The notes below the pieces were generated by a model. The model saw only the letters and a program-made list of their open reading frames with translations. It did not search any database and was not told where the DNA came from. From an uncultured Candidatus Melainabacteria bacterium (GTDB lineage Bacteria; Cyanobacteriota; Vampirovibrionia; Gastranaerophilales; Gastranaerophilaceae), in the NCBI GenBank assembly GCA_934757255.1, contig CAKVLL010000007.1:4392-68391 (forward strand): DNA of 64,000 bases, written 5' to 3'. Below are positions 24,100 to 32,569 of the stretch, piece by piece; position 1 is the stretch's first letter, and every line of letters starts with the position of its first letter. Position numbers and translations under genes: made by a program.

Positions 24100-25040
24100 T
24101 ATTTATTTAATCCTACACTATTAAGTATCATTAAAACAAGATTGTCATAATCTATTCCACAAACTTTTGCTTGAGCCGGTAAGTCGCTTGTGTCAGTCAT
24201 TCCAGGATTTGTATTAATTTCCAAGAAATAAGGTTTATCGTCTTTTACCATAAAATCAACTCTTGAAACGCCTGAGCAACCTGCTGTTTCGTGTGCTTCA
24301 ACAGCAATTTTCTTAGTCAATTCTGTTGCTTCTTTTGATAAGCCTGTTGCAGGAACAATAAATTCTGACAACCCTTTTGTATATTTTGCATCAAAATCAT
24401 ACCATTCAGTTTTTGTTCTGATTTCAAGAATCTCTGTTGCAAATGCTTTACCGTCTTTTTCTAAAACACCAACTGTGATAAAAAAGCCATCAATAAATTC
24501 TTCTATTAAAACGTCATCGTTGTATTTTATAGCTTCTTCATAAGCTGCTTGTAATTCTTCCGGCTTATTAACTTTAGTCATACCAAAGCTTGAACCTTCA
24601 GAAACAGGTTTCGTTATTAAAGGATATTGAAGTCCTTCAACCGCTTTCATTAAATCTTCGCCTTTTCTTACAAAAGCGGATTTAATAAGAGGAATACTTT
24701 TGTTTGTAGAAAGAACTTTTTTTGTGTATTCTTTGTTCATACAAATCGCACTGGACATAACACCACAGCCGGTATAAGGGATTTTCATTATTTCTAAAAC
24801 ACCTTGAATGCAGCCGTCTTCACCATATTTGCCATGAAGAGTATTGTAAGCGTATTCAAATCCCTTTAAATCATTCATAACGTTTGATGAAACATCTACT
24901 ATTTCTGCGTTTTTATAACCCAATCTGTGTAATGCACCCAAGCAATTTTTACCTGAACGTAATGAAACTTCACGTTCAGATGACATACCGCCACATAAAA
25001 CTGCTATTTTTGCATCTTTGTTTTGTATAGTATATTGCAT
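24099..25040 (-). CDS. ddl: D-alanine--D-alanine ligase
   Basis: 313 aa. ATP-grasp ligase that joins two D-alanines for peptidoglycan. Motifs: GGMSSEREVSLRSG, LHGKYGEDGCIQG, PYTGCGVMSSAICMNKEYTKK, KPVSEGSSFGMTKV, VLEKDGKAFATEI, SRVDFMV and EINTNPGMTDTSDLP. The start lies inside the 3' end of murB (37-base overlap), with no closer alternative start before the conserved GGMSSERE, so the overlap seems real. Confidence 0.94.
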   Translation of the reverse strand: MQYTIQNKDAKIAVLCGGMSSEREVSLRSGKNCLGALHRLGYKNAEIVDVSSNVMNDLKGFEYAYNTLHGKYGEDGCIQGVLEIMKIPYTGCGVMSSAICMNKEYTKKVLSTNKSIPLIKSAFVRKGEDLMKAVEGLQYPLITKPVSEGSSFGMTKVNKPEELQAAYEEAIKYNDDVLIEEFIDGFFITVGVLEKDGKAFATEILEIRTKTEWYDFDAKYTKGLSEFIVPATGLSKEATELTKKIAVEAHETAGCSGVSRVDFMVKDDKPYFLEINTNPGMTDTSDLPAQAKVCGIDYDNLVLMILNSVGLNK

Positions 25041-25915
25041 AATTCTTCCTCTTTTTTTGTTTTATCGCCGATAAAAATAATTTCCGGCTTCAATTCTATT
25101 GTATAAATATCTTTAACAGCTTGATACATTTTTACCATAAGTTCAAGAACATCTTCTGATGTTGCGTTACCCTTATTTACAATAAAGTTTGCGTGTTTAT
25201 CCCAAACTCTAACAGTATCAGTTTCAAAACTTTTCACTCCGGCTTTATCCAAAAGTCTGCCTGCTGAATCGTTTTCAGGGTTTTTAAAAACACTTCCGGC
25301 ATTTGGATTTTTTAGCGATGGTTGAATATTTTTTCTAAATGTCAAATTCCTTTCCATCAATTCTTTGATTTCTTCTTGCGGAAGTTTTTTTAATTCAAAT
25401 TCGGCAGAAAGTAAGATATAACGTCCTTCATGTAAAATTGAATGTCTGTAAGAAAAATCCATTTCTGATTTTTGTTTAAAAACAACTTCTTTTGTTTCTT
25501 TATCAAATAAACAACAAGAAACTAAAACATCTGCAATACATTGTCCGTGTGCGCCTGCATTCATATAAACCGCACCGCCGATTGTTCCGGGAAGTCCAAT
25601 CAAAAATTCTAAACCGCTCAAAGAAACATCTGCAACTTTTTGAGATAAAAGCGGATCTTTAACTCCACAATCTGCATAAACTTTCGTTCCTCTAATTTCA
25701 AAATTTTTCATTTCGGTTGTTAAAATAATATTTCCTTTATAGCCGTTTGATGAAAACAAAACATCAGAGCAACTACCAAGAACGACATAACTATCAAGTT
25801 CTCTTAGCAAGTTTGTGAACTCTTCCAACGTTTCAGGCAGATAAAGTTTTTCAACTTGACCGCCGATTTTGAAGGTTGTTAAATTTTTGATTTCGAAATT
25901 TTCTCTTATTTGCAT
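25004..25915 (-). CDS. murB: UDP-N-acetylenolpyruvoylglucosamine reductase
   Basis: 303 aa. FAD enzyme making UDP-MurNAc. NLTTFKIGGQVEKLYLP at the FAD domain, LGSCSDVLF, LSGLEFLIGLPGTIGGAVYMNAGAHG, YRHSIL with the conserved Tyr-Arg, PNAGSVFKNP with the catalytic Ser, AGRLLDKAG, and HANFIVN. The active-site Glu is in ELKPEIIFIG. Typical type-I-like length. Located between murC and ddl in the minus-strand division/wall operon. Confidence 0.94.
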   Translation of the reverse strand: MQIRENFEIKNLTTFKIGGQVEKLYLPETLEEFTNLLRELDSYVVLGSCSDVLFSSNGYKGNIILTTEMKNFEIRGTKVYADCGVKDPLLSQKVADVSLSGLEFLIGLPGTIGGAVYMNAGAHGQCIADVLVSCCLFDKETKEVVFKQKSEMDFSYRHSILHEGRYILLSAEFELKKLPQEEIKELMERNLTFRKNIQPSLKNPNAGSVFKNPENDSAGRLLDKAGVKSFETDTVRVWDKHANFIVNKGNATSEDVLELMVKMYQAVKDIYTIELKPEIIFIGDKTKKEEELCNILYKTKMQK

Positions 25916-25984
25916 TATTTTCCTTTTTTATGTTTTAAATATTCAATTTTGGTGTGTTACATTATTCCTTTTTTGGGAGAAGAA

Positions 25985-26016
25985 CCCTCACCCTAGCCCT
26001 CTCCCTCGGAGAGGGA
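25985..26016. repeat. Short CCCTCACCCTAGCCCTCTCC-type repeat
   Basis: In the murC-murB gap lies a GC-rich 32-base block containing a small hairpin (TCCCTC / GAGGGA). The motif is a common intergenic repeat in many genomes. It is compositionally unlike the surrounding AT-rich DNA and could act as a spacer or an mRNA-stabilising hairpin. Confidence 0.45.
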
Positions 26017-26076
26017 ATGACTAAGACGCGTTTTATCAATTGTAGGTTGGGCTTTCAGCTCAACAATAACCATCTT

Positions 26077-27414
26077 TTACTTATTCGCCTTTTCCAATTC
26101 TTTTCCCAATGCCGTAATAGTGCCTGCGCCTAAGCCAATTACGATATTTCCGTTTACAAGCGTTGGTAATAATTTCTCTGCAACTTCCTGCATATTACCG
26201 CCAATATATTCTGCACCCAAATCTTTTGCGAAAGCTTCACCGCTTATGCCTTTAATCGGATCCTCTGATGCTGCATAAACATCAGTTACAATTACTCTTC
26301 CTGCTTCAGAAAACGCACTCTTGAATTCATTCCACAAAGATTGAAGTCTTGTGAATCTGTGCGGTTGAAATACAGCAACAATGTTTTCTTTACCAAACTT
26401 TAGCGCAGAAGCATCGAGTGTTGCTTTAATTTCAGTAGGGTGATGCGCATAATCGTCGTAGACTTCTACACCGTTAAATTCGCAAACTTTTTGGAATCTT
26501 CTTCCCATGCCGGTAAAATCTGCAAAATAATCGGCAACCATTCTTATATTTACACCGGCTTCGTTTAATGCTGAAACAACAGCAAGTGTATTATATATAT
26601 TATGAACACCTGCAAGCTGAATTTTCATACTTGTTAATAAATTTCCATGATGATAAATTTCAAAACTTGTACCATTTTTTGAAAATTCAATATTTTTGGC
26701 AATATAATCAGCATCATCAAGTCCGAATGTAATAAAGTTTCCGCTTAGATTTTGAATCCCTTCATTATCCTTGTTTACAATAACTTTTTTTGCTTGAGAA
26801 ATTGCTTGATTGAAGGTTTTAACCAAATCTTTCATACCGTTTTTATAAAAATCCAAATGGTCTTCTTCTAAGTTATTAACAACTAAAATGTCAGGATGAT
26901 ATTTAATAATAGTTCCATCGCTTTCATCAAGCTCGGCAACAAACTGTTTACCGCTTTTATGTTGAGCATTTGTGTTTAATTCCGGAATAATTCCACCATC
27001 TACAAAAGACGGATTTAATTTTCCTTTTTCAAGTACAAAAGATGCTAAACCGCTTGTTGTAGTTTTGCCATGAGTTCCTGAAAAACCAATGAAACATTTG
27101 CCGTTTTCTTGCGCAGTTTTGGCAATTTCAGCGAGTAAATCCGAACGGTGATAAATTGGCAAACCTAATTCTTTTGCTCTTACAACTTCAGGATTATTAT
27201 CTCGAATTGCCGTACTTTTAATTATAATTGCGTCATTAGGAACATTTTCAGCTTTTTGTCCAATAAAAATTTCAGCACCTAATTCTCTTAATTTATCTAC
27301 ATATTTTGAATCTACAATATCAGAACCTGAAACAGTATGCCCATCTTCTAATAAATACTTGGCTAAACCGCTCATTCCTATTCCGCCTATTGCTATAAAA
27401 TGATATCTTCCCAT
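26077..27414 (-). CDS. murC: UDP-N-acetylmuramate--L-alanine ligase
   Basis: 445 aa. Mur ligase: N-terminal Rossmann GIGGIGMSGLAKYLL, ATP loop GTHGKTTTSGLA (about 109-120), ELDESDG, NNLEEDHLDFY, GVHNIYNTLAV, YDDYAHHPTEI and QPHRFTR. Adds L-Ala to UDP-MurNAc. First gene of the operon murC-murB-ddl-ftsQ-hemW. AATTGGAGAGATT provides the ribosome site. Confidence 0.95.
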   Translation of the reverse strand: MGRYHFIAIGGIGMSGLAKYLLEDGHTVSGSDIVDSKYVDKLRELGAEIFIGQKAENVPNDAIIIKSTAIRDNNPEVVRAKELGLPIYHRSDLLAEIAKTAQENGKCFIGFSGTHGKTTTSGLASFVLEKGKLNPSFVDGGIIPELNTNAQHKSGKQFVAELDESDGTIIKYHPDILVVNNLEEDHLDFYKNGMKDLVKTFNQAISQAKKVIVNKDNEGIQNLSGNFITFGLDDADYIAKNIEFSKNGTSFEIYHHGNLLTSMKIQLAGVHNIYNTLAVVSALNEAGVNIRMVADYFADFTGMGRRFQKVCEFNGVEVYDDYAHHPTEIKATLDASALKFGKENIVAVFQPHRFTRLQSLWNEFKSAFSEAGRVIVTDVYAASEDPIKGISGEAFAKDLGAEYIGGNMQEVAEKLLPTLVNGNIVIGLGAGTITALGKELEKANK

Positions 27415-27435
27415 AATCTCTCCAATTCTACGTTA

Positions 27436-27465
27436 ATTATATTATAAAGAGAGATTTATTTACAA
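27436..27465 (-). promoter_or_regulatory. Promoter of the murC operon
   Basis: On the minus strand TTGTAA (27460-27465), 18-base spacer, TATAAT (27436-27441), 21 bases before the murC ATG. A second TATAAT overlaps at 27441-27446. Confidence 0.6.
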
Positions 27466-27485
27466 GAAAAATATCTTCAATAAAA

Positions 27486-27522
27486 AATAAGACCGATTTA
27501 ATAAAAACCGATCTTATTTTTT
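27486..27522 (-). terminator. Terminator of the 84-aa protein gene
   Basis: Long stem AATAAGACCGATTT / AAACCGATCTTATT with two weak pairs, flanked by A and T runs. On the minus strand it follows the small gene by 12 bases. Confidence 0.82.
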
Positions 27523-27534
27523 GTTTGATTCTTT

Positions 27535-27789
27535 TTATGCAATAAGCATAAATCTATGATCTTTTGCATCTACGTGAGCCAAACCGACGCCGTCTTGACC
27601 TGTAGCAATTTTATTCCCTGCTTCATCTTGTGTATAAGAATGATTTTGTGGAATAGAAATTCCATATTGGTTGTCAACGGAAGGAGTTGGGGTTACACGT
27701 GGTGATACAGTTAAACCGCCAAATGGAATTTTACTTCCTTGACCGTAAAGACCATATTGATAATTTTGTTCGATTGGAGATACACCCAT
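27535..27789 (-). CDS. Small Pro/Gly/Tyr-rich protein of unknown function
   Basis: 84 aa, not recognised. The N-terminal half is rich in Gly, Tyr, Pro and Gln (YQYGLYGQGSKIPFGG), the rest is polar with a GNKIATGQDGVGLAHVD stretch and a short hydrophobic end (FMLIA). No signal peptide. AAAAGG lies 8 bases before the second ATG (27789) and only 2 before the first (27795), so the second is preferred. It has its own terminator and is therefore probably a genuine small gene. Confidence 0.65.
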   Translation of the reverse strand: MGVSPIEQNYQYGLYGQGSKIPFGGLTVSPRVTPTPSVDNQYGISIPQNHSYTQDEAGNKIATGQDGVGLAHVDAKDHRFMLIA

Positions 27790-27977
27790 AGTCATATCCT
27801 TTTCAACTTGTATATATATAATAACGTTTTAAAATTTAAAAAATTGCTTTGTATATAAAAATATTTACAAATATTAACAAAAATATTATGATTTTCTTAA
27901 AACTCAAAACACTCGTGGTGCTATTGTCGTTTAAGATTAGTAGAACGTAGGGTAATTTTGCACCATTAACTAAAAAA

Positions 27978-28004
27978 AGAACAATTGAATATTCTCAATT
28001 GTTC
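27978..28004 (-). terminator. Terminator of dnaG-rpoD
   Basis: Stem AGAACAATTGA / TCAATTGTTCT with a 5-base loop and T-rich flanks, 12 bases past rpoD. Just beyond it (27957-27970) is TTTGCACCATTAAC, also present in the palindrome at 63404-63448. Confidence 0.88.
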
Positions 28005-28015
28005 TTTTTGATTTT

Positions 28016-29098
28016 TTAGTTTTCTACATATTCTCTTAATCGTTTGCTACGATTTGGGTGACGTAATTTTCTCAAAGCCTTTGCTTCGATTTGTCTGATA
28101 CGTTCACGAGTTACGCCGAATAATTGACCAACTTCTTCCAATGTTCTTTGACGTCCATCGTCCATACCGAAACGTAATCTCAATACATCTCTTTCACGTG
28201 GAGAAAGTGTACAAAGAACTTCTGCCAAGTCTTCTCTAAGAAGTTCAGAAGCAACGGTCTTGATTGGTGCGTCAGCTTCTTTATCTTCGATGAAATCGCC
28301 TAATCTTGAATCTTCTTCTTTACCGATTGGAGTTTCCAATGAAAGTGGTTCTTGAGCAATCTTAACAATTTCTCTCAATTTAGAAATTGAAACGCCCATT
28401 TCTGCTGCCAACTCATCTTCGGTTGGTTTTCTTGAAAGTTCTTGAGCAAGTCTTCTTGTAACTTTTTTAAGTTTGTTGATTGTTTCAACCATGTGAACAG
28501 GAATACGGATTGTTCTTGCTTGGTCTGCAATAGCTCTTGTGATAGCTTGTCTAATCCACCAAGTTGCATAAGTTGAGAATTTAAAACCTCTTTCGTGGTC
28601 AAATTTTTCAGCTGCTCTGATTAAACCTAAGTTTCCTTCTTGAATAAGGTCTAAGAATAGCATGCCACGACCAACGTATTTTTTAGCAATACTTACAACC
28701 AATCTTAAGTTTGCTTGAACTAATTTTCTTTTTGCAATAGCACCAGGAGTTCCACCTTGGATGATTTTACGTGCTAATTCAATTTCTTCACTTGTTGATA
28801 ATAATTTGATACGACCTATTTCTCTTAAATAAAGTCTTACTGGGTCTTCCACAGCAATGCCTTTTGGAGCTTCTACTTCAGCTGTTTCGTGATGAGAATC
28901 ACTAGAGTCCATCATGTAGAAGTCATCGCTTTTTACGCCGCTTAGTTTAGATGAAGTAATAATATCTTCTATATTATCCGTGCCTAAATCAGTTTCAATG
29001 TAATCATCTTCTTCCTTTTCAGAATCGTAGTCCAACAAATCCATATTTTCGTCTTCTACGCTGATTACTGATGAATGTGAGTTTCTTTTTTGGGTCAT
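28016..29098 (-). CDS. rpoD: Primary sigma factor of RNA polymerase
   Basis: 360 aa. After a divergent acidic N-terminus (1-80) come region 1.2 ([13 protein letters not shown]), 2.1-2.4 ([57 protein letters not shown]), region 3 and region 4 ([41 protein letters not shown]). The wording of 2.4 predicts normal TTGACA/TATAAT recognition, in line with promoters seen here. Region 1.1 is absent or degenerate, as in many group 1 sigmas of this type. It directly follows dnaG with no gap. Confidence 0.96.
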   Translation of the reverse strand: MTQKRNSHSSVISVEDENMDLLDYDSEKEEDDYIETDLGTDNIEDIITSSKLSGVKSDDFYMMDSSDSHHETAEVEAPKGIAVEDPVRLYLREIGRIKLLSTSEEIELARKIIQGGTPGAIAKRKLVQANLRLVVSIAKKYVGRGMLFLDLIQEGNLGLIRAAEKFDHERGFKFSTYATWWIRQAITRAIADQARTIRIPVHMVETINKLKKVTRRLAQELSRKPTEDELAAEMGVSISKLREIVKIAQEPLSLETPIGKEEDSRLGDFIEDKEADAPIKTVASELLREDLAEVLCTLSPRERDVLRLRFGMDDGRQRTLEEVGQLFGVTRERIRQIEAKALRKLRHPNRSKRLREYVEN

Positions 29099-30979
29099 TT
29101 ATTTATCTCCAGTCCTTAATTTAATTTTATCTCTAAGCTGCATTTGAATCTTTAGGGCTTCTATTTCGTCATCGTTGACCTGCTTGTATTGTTGACGAAG
29201 TCTTTCTGCATCTTTTTCCTGATAACATCTTTTTAATCTTATGATGTTTTCTCTTACAGTCGTTTCAAACTCATCCGGTTCTAGCCCATTGAAGGCTTCC
29301 GAAAGTTCGACTAGGTCTGTAATTATTTGAGTCAAATTTTCATCCTCTATGAATTCCGTAAATAAGCTTTTGGTCAATTCCTTAACATTATTTATTGTAC
29401 ACGCCAATTTGTCAATTGTATTTTTTACAATTATTAACGTTTCATCTTGGATGATATTTTCAGGTAACATTTCGTTTATTTGGTTGAAGGTTAACGAACT
29501 GTCACTTGCTAAAAAAACGCTCAATAAATTTTTTTGCGCTTTTATCTCGAATTGTGAAGAATTTGTTACAACTTTTTTTGTATTCAAATTTCTTTCAATT
29601 AATGCACCTTGTCTTTCGTGACGCGCAAGTTCTTTTAGAATGGCTTCTTCGTCGATTTCTAAAACTGTTGAAACCATTTTTACATATTCAGATTGAATAA
29701 TTTTGTTGTTTACATCTTTTAGAATTTCAATAATTTTTTCAACTAACTCAGCTTTTTCTTGCGGCGTTTGTGCAGAATTTTTTTCTCTCAAAATATTATT
29801 TAATAAAAAATCGATTAAAAGCGGTGCGTTTTTAATATATTCCTTAAACGCCTCTCCGCCCATAGAACGTATAAATTCGTCTGGATCTTTGCCTTGAGGA
29901 GGTGATACTACGCGAATTTCACATGCGTATTTGTTGTCAACGGCAGATGCTATATGACTTTCGTCAAATTGTTTAACGTCACCTAATGTTGAGAGTGTTT
30001 CTTTGATAACGTTGCTTCCTTTTGTTGTTGCGTTGACTCCGGCTTTATCAGTGTCGAAAGATAGAAAAATTCTTCTCGATTTTGTGTATCTTGATAATAA
30101 TTTAACGTGGTCAGGTGTTAAGGCTGTTCCGCAAGATGCGACTGCGTTTTCAACCCCATGTGCTTGTGCTGAAATTACGTCAAAATATCCTTCCATAATT
30201 ACAACGCCATCTTCTGTTTTAATCGCGTCTTGAGCAGAATTTAGACCAAACAATAATTTGCTTTTGTTGTAAATCAAAGAATCTGATGAATTTAAATATT
30301 TTGGATTTTGTCCTTCATCAACCGCACGTGCTCCAAAGGCAACATATTCTCCGTTTTCGTTTTGAATAGGAATTATAATTCTATTTCTAAATCGGTCGAT
30401 ATATCCGCCTGAATTGGATTTTAGAATAAGTCCGGCCTTTTCTAAAATTTCATCCTTGAATTCTTTTTTGAGTTCTTTATACAAAGTGTCATACTTGTTA
30501 GGCGCCCAACCGAGAGTAAATTTATCAATAACTGTATCGTCTACATTACGCTTACGAAGAGCTGTCATTGCTTTATTTGCGTCATCGGCACTTCTTAGTT
30601 GCATGTGATAAAATTTTGCAGCCTTTGAGCATGCCTTTATCATCTCTTTTTTTAAACTTTTTGTTTCAGACGATGCGCTATATTTTTTAGGAAGTTTAAT
30701 ACCATATTTGTCGGCAAGTTCTAAAATTACGTCTTTGTATTCTCTGTTTTGGATTTTTACAAGGAATGCTAAAGCGTCGCCACCGGCACCACAAGAGAAG
30801 CACTTAAATATTCCACGAGAAGGACTCACTGACATAGAAGGCTTTTTGTCGTTGTGAAACGGACAAATTCCCCAATAGTTAGCGCCGCTTTTTTTAAGCA
30901 CCACGTATTGAGAAACTACATCTACTATATCCAGCCGGTCTTTAATCTGAGAAATTACTTCTTCAAAAGAATTTGCCAT
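29099..30979 (-). CDS. dnaG: DNA primase
   Basis: 626 aa. Synthesises RNA primers at the replication fork. Zinc-binding domain CPFHNDKKPSMSVSPSRG..KCFSCGAGG (about 39-65, C-H-C-C), TOPRIM core (VVIMEGYFDVISAQ, then LSFDTDKAGVNAT and PPQGKDPDEFI), and a C-terminal DnaB-interaction region that is poorly conserved. It ends exactly one base before the rpoD start, the classic dnaG-rpoD macromolecular-synthesis arrangement without rpsU. No ribosome site is visible; an extended -10 ends 9 bases before the ATG. Confidence 0.95.
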   Translation of the reverse strand: MANSFEEVISQIKDRLDIVDVVSQYVVLKKSGANYWGICPFHNDKKPSMSVSPSRGIFKCFSCGAGGDALAFLVKIQNREYKDVILELADKYGIKLPKKYSASSETKSLKKEMIKACSKAAKFYHMQLRSADDANKAMTALRKRNVDDTVIDKFTLGWAPNKYDTLYKELKKEFKDEILEKAGLILKSNSGGYIDRFRNRIIIPIQNENGEYVAFGARAVDEGQNPKYLNSSDSLIYNKSKLLFGLNSAQDAIKTEDGVVIMEGYFDVISAQAHGVENAVASCGTALTPDHVKLLSRYTKSRRIFLSFDTDKAGVNATTKGSNVIKETLSTLGDVKQFDESHIASAVDNKYACEIRVVSPPQGKDPDEFIRSMGGEAFKEYIKNAPLLIDFLLNNILREKNSAQTPQEKAELVEKIIEILKDVNNKIIQSEYVKMVSTVLEIDEEAILKELARHERQGALIERNLNTKKVVTNSSQFEIKAQKNLLSVFLASDSSLTFNQINEMLPENIIQDETLIIVKNTIDKLACTINNVKELTKSLFTEFIEDENLTQIITDLVELSEAFNGLEPDEFETTVRENIIRLKRCYQEKDAERLRQQYKQVNDDEIEALKIQMQLRDKIKLRTGDK

Positions 30980-30988
30980 AACATCAAT

Positions 30989-30997
30989 ATTGTAGCA
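30989..30997 (-). promoter_or_regulatory. Extended -10 promoter immediately before dnaG
   Basis: TGCTACAAT on the minus strand, 9 bases from the ATG. The message would have at most a few leader bases and no Shine-Dalgarno sequence. Confidence 0.45.
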
Positions 30998-31029
30998 TAA
31001 AAGATTAGAACAGCTACAAAAACTTTTAT

Positions 31030-31344
31030 CTACAAATTAACTAATATTCTATAATATCTTTGCAATGTTTCTTCGTTGGAATTCTCAAGTAAACTATTGA
31101 TTTTAAGGAGTAAATCTTGTCTATTTTCTATATGTGAATAATTAAATAACTCTTTTACATCCACTCTTAGTGCATTAGAAATTTTCTCCAAACTCTCTTC
31201 TTTGGGGATTTGTATACCTCTTTCAATTTTAGAAAGGTTAGATGCTTCCATATCCAAAATTTCAGCAAGCTTAAGTTGCGTCAACTCTTGTTTTTCACGC
31301 AATTCTTTTATTCTTAATCCTAATTTTCTAGCAATTTCACCCAT
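31030..31344 (-). CDS. XRE-family helix-turn-helix regulator
   Basis: 104 aa. A Cro/CI-type HTH occupies residues 8-65: LRIKELREKQELTQLKLAEIL as helices 1-2, DMEASNLSKIERG as the recognition helix and LEKISNALRV closing the fold. The C-terminal 35 residues are a short helical tail that may dimerise. A palindrome-like ATCTTT ... AAAGAT lies upstream at 31362-31385 and could be its operator (autoregulation is inference). Target genes unknown. Confidence 0.85.
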   Translation of the reverse strand: MGEIARKLGLRIKELREKQELTQLKLAEILDMEASNLSKIERGIQIPKEESLEKISNALRVDVKELFNYSHIENRQDLLLKINSLLENSNEETLQRYYRILVNL

Positions 31345-31517
31345 CTCAACAACAGAATACTATCTTTCTTATCAAGGATAAAGATTTTAGTAAGATTGCA
31401 AGGGTTGACAAATTAGGCTTAATATGACAATAATATAGCATAAAGCATTCTAATAGAATTTATTTATCTTTAAAATAAATTACATTACTACATTTACCTA
31501 ACAAGAAAGGAGCTTAT

Positions 31518-31787
31518 ATGGCTGGAGTTTCAATGAACAAGTTTGAACAATTTGTGGAAAACGCTTATAGAGGTATTCCTGATCAAACCTCTACGGTAAA
31601 AGATAAGGAAAGGGCGATTGCTGCTAAGAAAAAGATTTTGCAGCATCCTGATTGCCCAAAGGAAACTAAAACTGCATTGTTGCGTGAAATTGCGACAATT
31701 GAAGGTGAAATTGCCGGAATTAAAGAGCAAGAGCGCAACGAAGCTATGAATAGCAGTATTTTTCCTAAGAGGAATGACTTAGGGTAA
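31518..31787 (+). CDS. Small helical protein of unknown function
   Basis: 89 aa, not recognised. Nearly all charged amphipathic helix: FEQFVENAYRGIPDQ, then KDKERAIAAKKKILQHPDC, then REIATIEGEIAGIKEQER. AGAAAGGAG precedes the ATG by 6 bases, supporting translation. It is divergent from the XRE regulator gene and could be its target. TTGACA at about 31405 may be part of its promoter, but the -10 is not clear. Confidence 0.6.
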   Translation: MAGVSMNKFEQFVENAYRGIPDQTSTVKDKERAIAAKKKILQHPDCPKETKTALLREIATIEGEIAGIKEQERNEAMNSSIFPKRNDLG

Positions 31788-31865
31788 AAATCATCTTAAT
31801 AAGTAGTATTTATTGCGTTGGTAAATAACCCTCCAATACAGTTAGCTGTTTATAAAAAAAATATT

Positions 31866-32435
31866 CACCCTCATCAGGCTTTCAGCCAGCTTCTCCCCTC
31901 AAGGGCGAAGCAGTGAAATGCGCCAACTACTGTCCAAGATAAATTTTATCAAATGAACGACTGTCACGCCGCGAGCGTTTTTAGCGAGCGTTAGAGTGCA
32001 AGCTCTGCTTGCTACATCCATTTTATCAACGCTCGTAAGAGCGTAGGAAACAATTGCGTGTTTTCTCTTTCTTTTGGTACTTTTCTTTCTCTTTACATCG
32101 CAACAAAAGAGAAAGAAAAGTACATCATAGAAAATTTTTTATTACAAAATAATTCTCTTACTTTTTCTTCTTTATTGCGATAAAAGAAGAAAAAGTAAGC
32201 AAAAAGAAGAAACTACGCACCGTTTTCTACAACCATACGGTTGTTGAACAAAATGGATGTAGCAAGCAGAGCTTGCACTCTAACGCTCGCTAAAAAACGC
32301 TCGCGGCGCGACTGTCGTTCAAATTATGTTTTGACTAAAAAATTATCATGGACAATAGTGGAAACACGTCAGATTGACGCAATCAACTGCTTCGCCCTTG
32401 AGGGGAGAAGCTGGGCGGATGCTCTGATGAGGGTG
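31866..32435. repeat. MITE-like palindromic repeat, copy 3, interrupted by a second element
   Basis: The outer ends are the same CACCCTCATCAGGC / CTGATGAGGGTG arms as copies 1 and 2, here 570 bp apart instead of about 123. The left half runs to GCGCCAACT at about 31929 and the right half resumes near 32355 with the Tn-like arm TGCTTCGCCCTTGAGGGGAG. The intervening DNA is a different palindromic element. Except for this, the 782-base gap 31788-32569 contains only the sigma-28-type promoter of the EF-hand gene. Confidence 0.8.
31931..32354. mobile_element. Nested palindromic element with 67-bp inverted arms (no gene)
   Basis: Ends TGTCCA / TGGACA. Arms 31958-32024 and 32250-32317 are near-perfect inverted repeats of about 67 bp, GC-rich (GCGAGCGTTTTTAGCGAGCG, GCAAGCTCTGCTTGC). 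The middle carries two more hairpins: GTACTTTTCTTTCTC / GAGAAAGAAAAGTAC-like (about 32078-32123) and TACTTTTTCTTCTTT / AAAGAAGAAAAAGTA-like (about 32159-32198). Short frames inside are by-products of the repeats. It looks like a non-autonomous insertion within another repeat. Confidence 0.7.
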
Positions 32436-32516
32436 ATACAGAATTAAACTTGTACCATTAATTACTCTATTATGAAAAACATCAAAACATCTATGTAACA
32501 ATTTCTTAACATATCT

Positions 32517-32543
32517 TAAAGTTTTTAGAAAACTAGCCGTTAA
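32517..32543 (+). promoter_or_regulatory. Sigma-28 (FliA)-type promoter of the first EF-hand gene
   Basis: TAAAGTTT (32517-32524), exactly 11 bases, GCCGTTAA (32536-32543). The known sigma-28 consensus is TAAAGTTT-N11-GCCGATAA, so 15 of 16 positions match. Confidence 0.8.
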
Positions 32544-32569
32544 TCTATCTATAAGGAGAAATATTAATC

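Noticed and set aside
32241..32447. 68-codon plus-strand frame in the nested element
   Set aside because: Made up of the right inverted arm and the outer repeat end; no ribosome site or protein-like pattern.
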